Positions 20,056-32,052 of a stretch of 64,000 bases of DNA are shown here, one piece after another. A model generated the notes under the pieces. That model was not told the DNA's origin. It saw nothing but the letters and a program-made list of their open reading frames with translations, and searched no databases. Positions within the stretch are counted from its first letter, which is position 1, and each line of letters begins with the position of its first letter. The DNA is taken from positions 136,501 to 200,500 of the forward strand of contig NC_048539.1 of NCBI RefSeq assembly GCF_902806685.2, given 5' to 3'. The stretch comes from Maniola hyperantus (Eukaryota; Arthropoda; Insecta; Lepidoptera; Nymphalidae). The translations under genes and the position numbers were made by a program.

Positions 20056-20089
20056 AGGAAGGAAGGAAGGAAGGAAGGAAGGAAGGAAA
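20056..20089. repeat. microsatellite (GGAA)n
   Basis: About seven copies of AGGA/GGAA in a row. Confidence 0.95.
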
Positions 20090-20104
20090 GGCATCCCGAA
20101 CCAG

Positions 20105-20312
20105 TAAGTAGGACGGTGAAGGGAAACCGTGAGCAAATCTGCATGTCTGACAGTTTTCCATAGACAAAGGTGTGTGAAATCTGCCAATCCGCACTTGGCC
20201 AGCGTGGTAGACCAAACCCTTCCCAGTATGAAAGGAGACCCGTGCTCATCATCATCGATCCATCGCCGGCTCAGCACTAAGCACAGGTCTCCTCTCAGGA
20301 TGAGAAGGCTCT
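20105..20312. repeat. SINE-D fragments, plus then minus
   Basis: Bases 20105-20250 match the 3' half of SINE-D (CTGCCAATCCGCACTTGGCC, AGCGTGGTAGAC). At 20252 the sequence flips to the minus-strand 3' end (CCATCGCCGGCTCAGCACTA), making a short foldback. Confidence 0.75.
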
Positions 20313-20400
20313 GGCAAAAGTCAACTACCTACGCTGTGCAGTTTGGCAGATAGGTAAATAAATCAATTTTTTATTTATTTAATTAAACTTTTACATATAT

Positions 20401-20787
20401 GGGCCTCATAAGAAAGCTCAGCGGGCGATGGAGAGAGCTATGCTTGGAGTTTCTCTACGTGACCAAATAGGAAATGAGGAGATCCGTAGGAGAACTAGAG
20501 TAACCGACATAGCTCAACGGGTTGCGACGCCGAAGTGGCAATGGGCAGGGCACATAGTTCGTACAACCGATAGACGTTGGGGTTTCAAGGTGCTGGAATG
20601 GCGACCTCGCTCTGAAAGACGCAGCGTTGGAAAACCCCCCACTAGGTGGACGGACGACATCAGACGAGTCGCAGGGAGCCGCTGGATTCAGGCGGCGCAA
20701 GACCGTGGCGTGTGGAAGTCCCTATACAAGAGACCTATGTCCAGCAGTGGACGTCTATCGGTTGTTGTTGATGATGATGATGATGAA
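20401..20787 (+). pseudogene. LINE reverse-transcriptase C-terminal fragment (family N)
   Basis: The frame encodes MERAMLGVSLRDQIGNEEIR, then RVTDIAQRVATPKWQWAGHI, GRRSVGKPPTRW-like RRSVGKPPTRWTDDIRRVAG and SRWIQAAQDRGVWKSL. It is the characteristic C-terminal tail found after the RT domain in many lepidopteran non-LTR retrotransposons. The tail is (GAT)n at 20769-20785. The catalytic RT domain is absent, so this is a 5'-truncated copy. Related pieces are at 14019 (minus), 40830 and 57680-58361. Confidence 0.88.
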
Positions 20788-20817
20788 ACTTTTACAAGTA
20801 GGTACATAGATAAGTAC

Positions 20818-20880
20818 AGATTTCACACACCTTTAAAAACATAATGGAGAACTGTCAGGCGCCGATTTCTTCATGATATG
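20818..20880 (-). repeat. SINE-D fragment
   Basis: TTTCACACACCTTTAAAAAC, then ATAATGGAGAACTGTCAGGC: the middle of SINE-D on the minus strand. Confidence 0.7.
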
Positions 20881-22235
20881 TTTTATGGTATCCAAGTCAA
20901 TAAGTGACGAGATATACAGCTATAGGTACATATAGATACATTACAAAGCCCACACATTCCTATATCATAACTTACCAGCCGACGTTGGGGAGCCATTGTG
21001 TTGGGGGAGCGGCCGCGAGGGCGGTGGACTGAGGGCTCGTGCGAATCAACAATTATACCTACTGACGATCAGGAGGGGAACTTATTACAATACACCTATA
21101 ACTATAGTTTGATCCACAATGGCTCCAATCGACAGCTAAAAAAATTAACAATAAAAAACTATGAATAATAGGTAGTTTTAAATCGAAAGCTCCAGACCAG
21201 CAAAGTAAGCTAGAAAGTACTGAAATTTGGAGTCTGGAGGTAGTACCTAGATAGTAGGTACCCACCCCATGCCTATTTAGGGACAAAACACTAAAATAGA
21301 AGGTGTTCATATTAAGTATAAGTATTTTAGTTGCAGTTAGTACCTATTCATTAAGTATTAATTAACGTATACCCATTACCCACTTGCTTTATATGACAGC
21401 TTCTATAGATTACCTAAACTAGGTAGGTAAGTACCTACCATATGTCAATGTAGGAAAGGAAAACATTGTGCTGATATGGCACTGAGAAAAGCCATATAGG
21501 TATTAAGAAAAGAAATAATAATTACCTACATACATCCCTACTTACTTAGGTATCGGTAGGTACCTATACCTAGTCAGTTAAAACTCAAAATTGCCTTTTG
21601 TCTAGAAATATTTTCGTAGTTGGGTAGCTACCTATGCGTGTCCCTGTGAGCCGTGTGCCGTGTGCCGTGTGCCGTGTGCCGTGTGCCGTGTGCCGTGTGC
21701 CCTGTTCCTAATGAAGTTCAGCGCTCTCTAAAATCAAATACCGAGTTGATGGTATATATGATAGACCGTGCCGGGCGTCGTCCGAGGTACCAGATTGGGA
21801 ATTCGTATGAGACCTGTCTACCACCTGGACCTGTCGTGTCCGAGTCATCCGCGCGTCCGTGTTACGTTTCTTCATACAAAATTGCAATCCGTGGATGATC
21901 CGCGCCTCGGAAGTGCCTCGGACGCGGCACGGTTTAGCATAGATCATCCCTCACTCGATGTTTCCCGCTAGGCGCTAGCATGCACTGCGACCCGACGCGC
22001 GACGCTGGCTCCATTGTCCGCTGACTCACCGACATGATAACGCACTGATAACGATCTCAATACAATGTCGCCGCGTCACTCCTTGTTTACACCTCTACAA
22101 ACTCCGTATTTTGTGTTCAACTTGTCTTTAGTATGTGTTTGAGAATAAGTAGGTACTTACCTATCTGCCGTTTAGTCTTTCCTTGGTTTACATCTAGGTA
22201 TCTAGGTACCAGGCTGTTTACTTGAACCACTTGCT
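20881..22235. other. no gene recognised; one 7-bp array
   Basis: There is a (GTGCCGT)n array of about eight units at 21650-21704 and a moderately GC-rich stretch at 21760-22080 with overlapping frames of 67-81 codons that have no known motif. The rest is AT-rich. Confidence 0.5.
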
Positions 22236-22440
22236 TTAGCGGTGAAAGATCCATCGTGAGATAACCTGCACGGGCTGCATGCCTGACACTTCTGCATCAT
22301 GTCCTCAAAGGCGTGTGAAGTCTGCCAATCCACACTTGGCCAGCGTGGTATATACATATACCTACACTATGGCCAAGCCCTTCTCATTCTGAGAGGAGAC
22401 CTGTGCTCTATACTTAGTGGGCCGTGGGTACTTAGATCAT
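22236..22440 (+). repeat. SINE-D fragment, 3' half
   Basis: GCGGTGAAAGATCCATCGTG, GTCTGCCAATCCACACTTGG and CTTCTCATTCTGAGAGGAGA on the plus strand. A TATACATATACCTACA insert breaks the GTAGACTATGG landmark. Confidence 0.8.
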
Positions 22441-22559
22441 GTCGAAGTAGGCATTTATAGGTAGGCCTAAAAGAGCATAGGTAGGTATACTTAGTTTCAA
22501 TTTATACTTAACACGCTCTCCATCTCCAGCTACTATCTACCTACTTTAATGAGGCTTGA

Positions 22560-22810
22560 TTCGGCATACTACAATCGTGGCTGCTGACACCTACTCGTAT
22601 CGCCGTACCCAGTTGCATGCTGCAGGCTGCTGGGCAGCAGCAGCAGGCGGCGGCGCTTCACAGACGATACGCAGGCGATTAGCACTAATTATATGAATTC
22701 CTATTAAAGTAATTAGTGTCAATGCAATCTAGAGTTATCAAGTGTGCCCAAAATGACAATGTTTGATAAGTCGCCGCACGTTGCGTCAGTAGCGGGTACC
22801 TCCCGACCTG
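22560..22810. promoter_or_regulatory. repeat-poor island with paired homeodomain-type motifs
   Basis: A CAG/GGC-rich part is followed by ACTAATTATATGAATTC and AAAGTAATTAGTGTC: ACTAATTA and TAATTAGT face each other about 20 bp apart. Then come TTATCAAGTGTGCCC and TTTGATAAGTCGCC. This resembles a developmental enhancer; no frame or repeat explains it. Confidence 0.4.
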
Positions 22811-23702
22811 TAGGTAGGTACCTGCCTCACAAGCTTTACCTTTCTAGGTAGATATATGAAGAACTTCGCATGGGATTCCCATGTGAAATCCCAGGATGCG
22901 TCATGTGTTGCCGTCGAAGAGACGTTGCATTGCGGGTAGGTAGGCACCCATTGTGAAAGGGCCCTATAACCGAACTAAATGGACCTTCGTTATTTTATAA
23001 AAGTTAAAAGTCTCTCTGCGTGTCTATTGTCCCCAGCACGGGGAGGAACGATCAGCGACTAAAACTTTATGGAGCCACCATGGTGGGCGGTGGCTTTGCG
23101 AGATATCTAACAGGTATGTAAAAAAGGTGTAAAAAATCTTACGTCAAAGTATAAAGTCAATTTGTTTTATATTTCCTTCAGAATAGTAGGTAAGTATTAG
23201 AAAACATGTCATGCATTGTTACTTCTTAGTATCCTTTTGTTTACTAATAAATACCTGCGCCTACTTTAGTTAGGTACCAATCTACACAGTCTTTCACTAT
23301 TTTGTCGGCTTAGCCAATTCCTGATAGTGCAGTTGATTCACAAACTACAAAAGCAGTGAAATGCAGCGACGCGATACATTCCCACGCCTCTCGAGTCGAT
23401 CCAGTTAACGAGTTACCGGGAACGTGTGTAAAGCAGCTGAGGCGGATGATCCCACCAGCTACCTGCCTGTTCTGCCCTTTGTCCTAGGCTTGGTGGTTTC
23501 TGCTCAACTGTGACGTCACGCGTCTTGCGTAGCGCCACAGCCTGCTATAGGTACCTACGTACTGTGTTAGGGGAATTTAACAATAACCTAATATCTACTT
23601 ACAGAAGTAATCTAGGTACCTACCCAAGTAGATAGGTAGGTATCTATATCTGAACTTTTCACATTCTTTACTAATAAGAGGTAGGTATAATGTAGGTATC
23701 AC
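22811..23702. other. no gene recognised
   Basis: Mixed composition. GCCACCATGGTGGGCGGTGGC-like symmetry occurs near 23075-23096. No open frame or repeat family stands out. Confidence 0.45.
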
Positions 23703-23830
23703 TAGCTTATGCCCGCGACTTCGTCCGCGTGGACAACACAAATTTTAAATCCCTGTCTTTTAGCCCTTACAGGGATCGTATTTTCAAAAATCCTTTCTTA
23801 GCGGATGTCTATACTCTACCTATAAGTAGG
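23703..23830 (-). mobile_element. Helitron-like family C fragment, 3' end
   Basis: ACTAGCTTATGCCCGCGACT then TCGTCCGCGTGG is the 3' terminus read on the minus strand, followed by the AATCCTTTCTTAGCGGATGT landmark of family C. It is cut after about 125 bp. Confidence 0.8.
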
Positions 23831-23971
23831 TACGTCATACCTACCTGACTAACAGCACTAATAGCTAATAGCTAGGTGTTGGCATCCATATGCCCAGCAC
23901 ATAGCCCGATTCGTCCAGTAGTTTAACATGTTCGTTGATAGATCAGTCAATCCGTCAGTAGGTACCTATGC

Positions 23972-24424
23972 TTTTTAGGGTTCCGTACCTCAAAAGGAAA
24001 AACGGAACCCTTATAGGATCACTTTGTTGTCTGTCTGTCTGTCTGCCTGTCCGTCTGTCTGTCAAGAAACCTACAGGGTACTTCCCGTTGACCTAGAATC
24101 ATGAAATTTGGCAGATAGGTAGATCTTATAGCTGGCATTAGGGGAAAAAATCTAAAAACCGTGAATTTGTGGTTACATTAGGTACACAAAAAAAATTAAA
24201 TTGTGGTCATAAACTAATAATTAGTGTTTTCAATTTTAGAAGTAAGATAACTATATCAAGTGGGGTGTCATATGAAAGGTCTTCACTTGTACATTCTGAA
24301 ACAGATTTTTATTTATTTTTATGCATCATAGTTTTTGAATTATCGTGCAAAATGTCGAAAAAATACGACTGTTGTACGGAGCCCTCGTTGTGCGAGCCTG
24401 ACTCGCACTTGGCCGGTTTTTTTA
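23972..24424 (+). repeat. family A repeat, full length
   Basis: Both ends are present: TTTTTAGGGTTCCGTACCTC and CTGACTCGCACTTGGCCGGT plus TTT. It is about 450 bp, with the GTCTGTCTGTC run near 24031. Confidence 0.93.
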
Positions 24425-24447
24425 TATACCTATCTAGTTATATTTAG

Positions 24448-24545
24448 ACTAGCTTACCTAAGTCCGTTAATCTGAGTGGATTGTCTGCAATTAATACCCC
24501 CTTAGGGGTTGAATTTTGAAAAATCCTTTCTTATCAGAGATTATT
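24448..24545 (-). mobile_element. Helitron-like family C fragment
   Basis: GACTAGCTTACC, CCCCCTTAGGGGTTGAATTT and AATCCTTTCTTATCAG correspond to a decayed family C 3' half on the minus strand. Confidence 0.55.
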
Positions 24546-24984
24546 TATTAACAAGTAAGTATCTAAGTATACCTAATAAAATAATAATCTTTGCCTATAA
24601 GTCGTTCTTACTTTGAACTACCCTGTAGGCTTTGGTAGACACGACAGACAGACGGACGAACAGACAGGCAGGCAAACAACAAAATGATCAAAAAAGGAGA
24701 GAGAGCAACTAGAGGGTCAGCGCGAAGTAATGTAGGTACCTACCTACCTACTTAAACACGGTTCTGTGCTGATCTCCAAGAGGAGGAGGTTGTTTTAGTC
24801 CGTGCGAGTCGGACACACCTGTCCACAGATGTCCGTAGCCCGTAGGCACTTTACCTTCTCCCAGACCAAAACAAACAATAGATACCTAGAGGCCTACAAT
24901 TAGGTACCTAATACAATTGCCTACATTTTCCAAATAATTAAAATGTGTACCGATTGTACCTACCTACCTTCCAGCGGGTAGATA

Positions 24985-25200
24985 CTGTACACCATCCCAT
25001 TAGCGCTGACGTCGCGCGACGCGGCACGACACACCGGCAACAATGTGCAGTGTCAGCGCGCGCCGATAGCCGCTACGGCGTAGCAATTAACGCGCGATTG
25101 ATTTAGACCTACGCGGCCCCAATTCATTAGCGGGCGAGCCTATAAACATGCGCTACACGCCTCCACACACGCGCCAACAAGCCAGCTCCCGACATCTGTC
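24985..25200. promoter_or_regulatory. GC-rich repeat-poor island
   Basis: GCGCTGACGTCGCGCGACGC, CGCCGATAGCCGCTACGG, TAGCAATTAACGCGCGATTG and CCCAATTCATTAGCGGGC. CpG-rich with AT-rich homeodomain-type words, and no open frame with a domain. The preceding 24546-24984 is AT-rich without recognised features. Confidence 0.4.
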
Positions 25201-25227
25201 GAGAAAAAAAGTGAATTGTCATAGAAT

Positions 25228-25566
25228 CCATACTAATAATATTATAAATGCGAAAGTGTGTCTGTCTGTCTGCTAGCTTTTCACGGCCCAACAGTTTAAC
25301 CGATTTTGATGAAATTTGGTACAGAATTAGCTTACATCCCGGGGATAGGATACATTTTATCCCGTAAAATCAAATAGTTCCCACGGGATTCTTAAAGGCC
25401 CATCAGTTTAACCGATTTATTTACCTAGTACCTACCTAGTACCTGCATGAAATTTGGTGGAAAGAAAGGTATCCCGGAAATTGACATATCTAGGCAACTT
25501 TTATCCCGGAAAATCAAAGAGTTCCCAAGGGATTTATGATAAACGTAAATGATGTTGCAGGCATAG
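25228..25566 (+). mobile_element. Helitron-like family B, two partial copies
   Basis: Starts CATACTAATAATATTATAAA then TGCGAAAGTGTGTCTG. Family words (GATTTTGATGAAATTTGG, CATCCCGGGGA, AGTTCCCACGGGATTC) appear, then again from about 25404 in a second, shorter copy. Confidence 0.75.
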
Positions 25567-25782
25567 GTAAGTAGTGTACTTAAATATTTACCTATTGAGC
25601 GAGCGAAGCGAGGTCTCTGAGGCTAATTCTAATTCTAATTGCACCTGTCCGTCCGTCCATCCGTCTGTCATAGCCTTATAACTTCTTAAATACTGAACAT
25701 ACCTAATTACTTCAAATTAAAACATAATAGGTAGATATGTACCTACCTAAACTTCAGCCGAATATTGCATAAAAAATATAAA

Positions 25783-26065
25783 AGCCGATCCCCACTTGGC
25801 CAGCGTGATGAACTATGGCCAAAGATATACTTATAGAGCCTCAATAGCTCAACTGGTAAAGGAGTGGACTGAAAACCGAAAGGTCGACGGTTCAAACCCC
25901 GCCAGTTGCACTATTGTCGTACCTACTCCTAGCACAAGCTTCACGCTTAGTTGGAGAGGAAAGGGGAATATTAGTCATTTAACATGGCTAATATTCTTAA
26001 AAAAAAAAAAAAAAACCATTCTTTTCTGAGAGGAGAGAGTGAGCACCACGGGTTTGAGAAGGGTT
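25783..26065 (+). repeat. tRNA-derived SINE with poly(A), inserted in a SINE-D copy
   Basis: The inner SINE is about 25838-26015: an A-box-like TAGCTCAACTGG, a tRNA-like anticodon arm reading CTGAAAACC, a B box GGTTCAAACCCC and a 3' A run at 25999-26014. The outer SINE-D remains as CCACTTGGCCAGCGTG at 25790 and TTCTGAGAGGAGAG at 26022. The inner tRNA-like head looks closest to tRNA-Phe (GAA), which is inference. Confidence 0.8.
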
Positions 26066-26129
26066 GATGAAAGCCATAACATGTTTGTGTCGTAGGGGTT
26101 CGCGTCATCTATCACGAAGTCGGCACATG

Positions 26130-26420
26130 TGTAGATCGTGCTAGTGCAGGCGGCGGGCGCGGGGCGGGCGCGGGGCGGGCGGCGCAGCCGGCCGGGCGCC
26201 GCCTCCCGCCCACGCTAATTTATGGAAATGAGTTTCCCGCCCCGCCTCGCCAATGGCTGCCAGGCGCCGCCCGCCGCCCGCAGTCGCCTCCCGCGCTTCA
26301 CTCCGCACGCACGCGTGTCCGTGCTCCGTGCGACCCGTGCTCCAGCTTGCCCGACTTACCCGTGCTCCGTGATCCCAGTGTGTTCAGTGATCGTGTTTAC
26401 CTAACTCAGTGGCAGTTCAA
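26130..26420. promoter_or_regulatory. CpG-rich island, candidate promoter or 5' exon
   Basis: Very GC-rich (CGGGCGCGGGGCGGGCGGCG), then GCTAATTTATGGAAATGAG, GTGCTCCGTGATCCCAGTGT and TTCAGTGATCG, an initiator-like context. A 60-codon frame (26222-26404) has no known motif. No downstream exon is evident. Confidence 0.35.
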
Positions 26421-26877
26421 TTTTTGGTTCCTGTTTCCAGTTCAGCTGAACAAACAAACAAACGTCACCCTTTTGTAAGTGATAGATAATAATAAGTAAT
26501 TATAATTAAAGAGCCCTCGACTTGTGCTTAATTTGAAGAAGGTACTTAATTAAGAAATTTAAGTTTAAATTAAGCTTTGCTACATTTGTATATTTTAGAG
26601 GTAGTGTAGTAGTTACCTAAATTCTATATCTATTAGATAGGTAGGTACATAGGGTTTTAGATAAATAGAGATTCAATTAAGTCAAACCTTTTTGATTTAA
26701 CTAAGAAACAAACTTCTGCCCGCCCAAAAGCCCCACATCCTACCGTAGAATAACAACTAAAAAGTATCTAGGTAGGTATCTAGTCCTATCTAGCTATCTA
26801 TGGTACCTATTCATCAGGTAACAATAGTCAAACTTTGAAACGTACTCCGAACTTCCATCCGTCTATAGAGGAGCCAC

Positions 26878-26928
26878 GTACCTACCTACCTACCTACCTA
26901 CCTACCTACCTACCTACCTACCTACCTA
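26878..26928. repeat. microsatellite (CTAC)n
   Basis: About twelve units of CTAC. The surrounding 26421-27130 is AT-rich with GTAGGTAC words and no gene. Confidence 0.95.
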
Positions 26929-27136
26929 GGTACTTAGGTACCTACTTGCCTAATTCGCAATACCTTTGGTGCAAAAGGTCTTTCATCCGACATGGTAGAC
27001 TAGGAACCTATATACCTACACTTAGAGGTTTAAAACTCATCCGTTGTAAGTAGGTAGATAGGTACTTAGCTTATTAGTACGTATCTATACCTAATTAATT
27101 AGTTAGTGATGGAAAAATGAATGGTGTGAATCATGA

Positions 27137-27310
27137 TAAACCCATCACCAGTCCCCTACTGAGAGGGTTTAGGTAGGTAATAGTCTGCCACGCTGACTTA
27201 GTGCGAATTTTCAGACTTTACACACCTTTGAGAACATTATGGAGAACTGTCAGGCATGCAGGTTTTCCTTCACCGTTAGGTAAAGTTAGTGATATTTTAA
27301 TAACTTAACT
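27137..27310 (-). repeat. SINE-D fragment
   Basis: CATGATAAACCCATCACCAG, CACACCTTTGAGAACATTAT and GGCATGCAGGTTTTCCTTCA on the minus strand, with an internal deletion. Confidence 0.8.
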
Positions 27311-27332
27311 CCGAAAAGTACTTACCTAAGAG

Positions 27333-27533
27333 GTACCGGAGGTGTGTTTGTTTGTTGGTTTGTCCTTCAATCACGTCGCAACGGTGCAACGGATTGACGT
27401 GATTTTTTGCATGGGTAGAAATAAAGACCCTGAGAGTGACATAGGCTACTTTTTATCCCGGAAAATCAAAGAGTTCCCACGGGCTTTTTTAAAACCTAAT
27501 TCCACACGGACGAAGTCGCGGGCATCAGCTAGT
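27333..27533 (+). mobile_element. Helitron-like family B, 3' two thirds
   Basis: GTGTGTTTGTTTGTTGGTTT, GTGATTTTTTGCATGGGTAG, TCCCGGAAAATCAAAGAG and the end GACGAAGTCGCGGGCATCAG plus CTAGT. Confidence 0.88.
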
Positions 27534-28841
<1,308 letters not shown>

Positions 28842-28848
28842 TTATGAT

Positions 28849-28965
28849 TTGACAAGAGCAAGTCGAGTTTCTTGCCGACTCTTCTCACTAGAATCTACAT
28901 TCCGAACCGTGGTAGAGTCACAGTCACCGATGTAGCAGAGAAGTCCTACAGGAAACAAATGAATT
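28849..28965 (+). repeat. LINE 3'-end-like repeat (family L)
   Basis: TTGACAAGAGCAAGTCGAGT, TTTCTTGCCGACTCTTCTCA and ACATTCCGAACCGTGGTAGA: a copy of family L. Confidence 0.75.
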
Positions 28966-28994
28966 TAGATTTTTGCTGATTTAGATTCTGCTGT

Positions 28995-29131
28995 GACTTT
29001 TCAAGTTAACGTTAAATATTTGTGTAATCTGTCATTTAGTACGGTACGGTACGGTAGTATTTTATTCCCTTTTCCGTATACACCGACTAAATTAAGTAAC
29101 TATATACATAGTTAACGTTAACTTGAAAAGT
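28995..29131. repeat. inverted-repeat element, AAGTTAACGTTA ends
   Basis: CTTTTCAAGTTAACGTTAA at 28997 is mirrored by TTAACGTTAACTTGAAAAG at 29111-29129. The 95-bp interior has (ACGGT)n. A MITE-like structure. Confidence 0.7.
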
Positions 29132-29580
29132 TAAGCTAGTCGTAGAACTAGGAAATACACGTCTTGTTACCTTGGTCATGCAGTTTTAAGACTCATGGAC
29201 TAGAAAATATTGGAAGGAAAGTCCGTCGTCTGCGCGCGGCTAGCTGTAAGTTGATGGGTGAGGTGTCGCCACTCGCATGTCGTTTGTGTTGACGTGACAG
29301 CGCCGTTATAGAAAACGAAAGTCTATTTGGCACTTCAACAGAGTACATGGACATGTGGGACAAAAAGTTTGTTTTTCCTGCTCCGCTTGATCCTGCTTTT
29401 GAAAGACCCCCAAAATTTACAACATCTAAGTATTTCAATGTATTATTTCTTATTTCTTCTTTTATGTCCTATATCACTTTAAATTTAAAAACTGTAAACA
29501 CTTTATTTCATTTTATTTATCCATTTACTCGCCAACTTTATATATTCTATGCCACTGACGTTTAGGTAATATTTAAAAGG
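29132..29580. other. open frames without recognised product
   Basis: A minus-strand frame (29193-29438, 81 codons) and a plus-strand frame (29347-29565) overlap. The minus frame is fairly polar and even in composition, but I recognise no domain and see no splice context. It may be a piece of a retroelement. Confidence 0.3.
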
Positions 29581-29768
29581 CGGTCACTGAAAATCAGCGT
29601 TGGGGCGTCTGGTACCTCAGATATTTGCTCTAGAGGTTTGTGTCTGAGGGGCCCGACGTCTCAACACAAGCTGAGTGGCCTACCTGTTCGAGGTGTTGCA
29701 CTGCTGTACAGGACGATATTGCCTACACCATGTACCACCTATATACCTCGAATAAACATTATTCTATT
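29581..29768 (+). repeat. probable LINE 3' end with (ATTCT)n tail
   Basis: A non-coding block ending AATAAACATT then ATTCTATTCTATTCT, a polyadenylation-like signal plus a short tandem tail, as in non-LTR retrotransposon 3' ends. Confidence 0.5.
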
Positions 29769-29954
29769 CTATTCTAAAAGAAAGGCCTATTATACTTAGG
29801 TAGACTAGAATGAAGAATCTCATGAAAAATACGGAAATGAAATTCCAAAGTTCAATACAGAGTATTATAAGTAGGTATACATAGGATATTCACAGAGTAC
29901 CTAGTGTTGCTATTCTTCTATCTAGGTATCTATACTCTACTTACCTAAGTACTT

Positions 29955-30290
29955 ATGAATGCGAAAGTGTTTCTTTGTTGGTTTGTGGGTTTGTCCTTTA
30001 AGAACATCGACATGATTTTTTGCGTGGGTATAGTTAAAGACAAAGACCCGGAGAGTCTCATAGGCTGCTTTTTGTCCCGGAATAAGGCATTACCCGCGTG
30101 ATAGCATGCTATCTTTTAGCCATTTGTTGTTCAATAACGCCAAAACGGAGCTATGGATTGACGTGATTTTTGCATGGGTATAATTAAAGACCTCGGAGAG
30201 TGTCATAGGTTAAATTTGTCCCGGAAAATCAAACAGTTCCCACCGGATTAAAAAAAACCAATATCCACGTGGACGAAGTTGTGGGCGTTA
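29955..30290 (+). mobile_element. Helitron-like family B, two partial copies in tandem
   Basis: First GCGAAAGTGTTTCTTTGTTG to GCTTTTTGTCCCGGAATAAG, then a second starting near 30130 (CAATAACGCCAAAACGGAGC) and ending GACGAAGTTGTGGGCGTTAC, a decayed 3' end. Confidence 0.75.
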
Positions 30291-30319
30291 CTTATGTAGA
30301 AACTAATAAATAAAGTGTA

Positions 30320-30355
30320 GCCAAAATACACATACATACGTATGTGTATTTTGGC
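30320..30355. repeat. perfect 36-bp palindrome
   Basis: GCCAAAATACACATAC and GTATGTGTATTTTGGC flank a 4-base centre. Confidence 0.9.
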
Positions 30356-30526
30356 GAATGCTAATATAATATTATTTGAATAACGAGCCGCGCGTTCGTT
30401 TGCGTGTTTAGTTATCTATCTATCTAATACTTAGTGGTTTTTGCACACAGATAACAGATTTAATGATTACAATAATAGGTGTGAGATGTATGGCGATGAT
30501 GGCGTGATAAGCTACGTGTGCCTTCC

Positions 30527-30627
30527 TAGTACCTGCACGATAGTACCTACATGATAGTACCTACACGATAGTACCTACACGATAGTACCTACACGATAGT
30601 ACCTACACGATAGTACCTACACGATAG
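30527..30627. repeat. tandem repeat, 14 bp x 7
   Basis: AGTACCTACACGAT repeated, the first units with single-base changes. Confidence 0.93.
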
Positions 30628-30671
30628 GTGTAAGGCAGCGGACACACTGCTGATACCAAATTGCAAAATCT

Positions 30672-30882
30672 GACGCCCGCGACTTCCCGTGGATTTAGGT
30701 TTTTAACAACCCTGTGAGAACACTTTAGTTTTCTGGGATAAAAAGTAGCCTATGACACTCTCAAAGTCTTTGACTATGCAAAAAATCACATCGGTACGTT
30801 GCTCCGTTGCGACGTGATTGAAAGACAAACCAACAAACTAATAAACCAACAAACAAACACACTTTCGCATTTATAATAAGGG
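30672..30882 (-). mobile_element. Helitron-like family B copy
   Basis: On the minus strand: TTATAAATGCGAAAGTGTGT at the start, the GCAAAAAATCACATCGGTAC region, and GGGAAGTCGCGGGCGTC at the 3' end, with the CTAGT lost. Confidence 0.85.
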
Positions 30883-31132
30883 TAAGTACTGATTATTCAT
30901 AATCATAATCATAATCATTTATTTATTTTGCTCAGATATGGTAGGTACATGTAAATTATTTACATGGGGTCTTAAAAGTTAGGTAATCAGTTACATATCC
31001 TGCCAAGCATGGCGTGCAAAATTATTTCTAAATTATCTTCATAAATTATTGTTGAAAATCTGGTCTGAAATTAGTCTAAGCTCTGTTCTACTCAACACAT
31101 GTAGTAAGCTAAGTCCAACTATGTTTATGGAA

Positions 31133-31954
31133 ATAAAAATCAGTCAAGTGCGAGTCCGACTCGCACGTGAAGCGTTTCGTACCATCGTATACGAAATAAC
31201 ACTTTTAAATTTTTTTCGACATTTTCATAAACACACATAAATCAAAAACTATTATTTTAGAATGTACCTACAGGTAAAGCCTTTTCACATCACACCCACA
31301 CTCGGTATAGTTCTTAATCTTACTTTGAAAATTTAAAACACTAATTATTATTTGTTGTCTGTCTGTCTGTCTGTCAAGAAACCTACAGGGTACTTCCCGT
31401 TGACCTAGAATCATGAAATTTGGCAGGTAGGTAGATCTTATAGCTGACATTTGGGGAAAAATCTGAAAACCGTGAATTTAGGGTTAGATCACACAAAAAA
31501 AATTAAATTGTGGTCATGAACTAATAATTAGTATTTTCAAATTTCGAAGTGAGTGACTATATCAAGTGGGGTATCATATGAAAGGTCTTAACCTGTATAT
31601 TCTAAAACAGATTTTTATTTATTTTTATGCATAATAGTTTTTGAATTATCGTGCAAAATGTCGAAAAAATACGACTGTAGTATGGAACCCTCATTGCGCG
31701 AGGCTGACTCACACTTGGCCGATTTTTTTCTGTGATGTGACCACAAATTCACGGTTTTAAATTTATTCCTTTACGTGTAGATACTACATATTTAAGACCT
31801 ACTACCTGCCAAATTAGAACCTAGAATCATGCGATTCTAGGTCAACGGGAAGTACTCTATAGGTTTTCTTGACAGACACGACAGACGGACAGACAGACAA
31901 CGAAGTGATCCTATAAGGGTTCCTTTTTCCTTTTGAGGTACGGAACCCTAAAAA
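31133..31954. repeat. family A copy (minus) split by another family A copy (plus)
   Basis: 31133-31350 is the minus-strand 3' half, 31351-31729 a plus copy lacking its first about 50 bp, and 31730-31954 the minus-strand 5' half ending TACGGAACCCTAAAAATG. The outer halves would join with about 30 bp missing. A nested insertion explains this order. Confidence 0.8.
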
Positions 31955-32052
31955 TGAATATAGCTGATAAAATAAATAATTGAAATCTTTGACTGTTCTG
32001 ACTATAACTGCTCAGTCAGGATATACTTAGGTATGAAACAAATTCTCGTACC

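Noticed and set aside
25838..25915. Intact tRNA-Phe gene
   Set aside because: A tRNA-like body continues into a further about 100 bp ending in poly(A) and lies inside another SINE, so it is a tRNA-derived SINE. The acceptor stem does not pair well.
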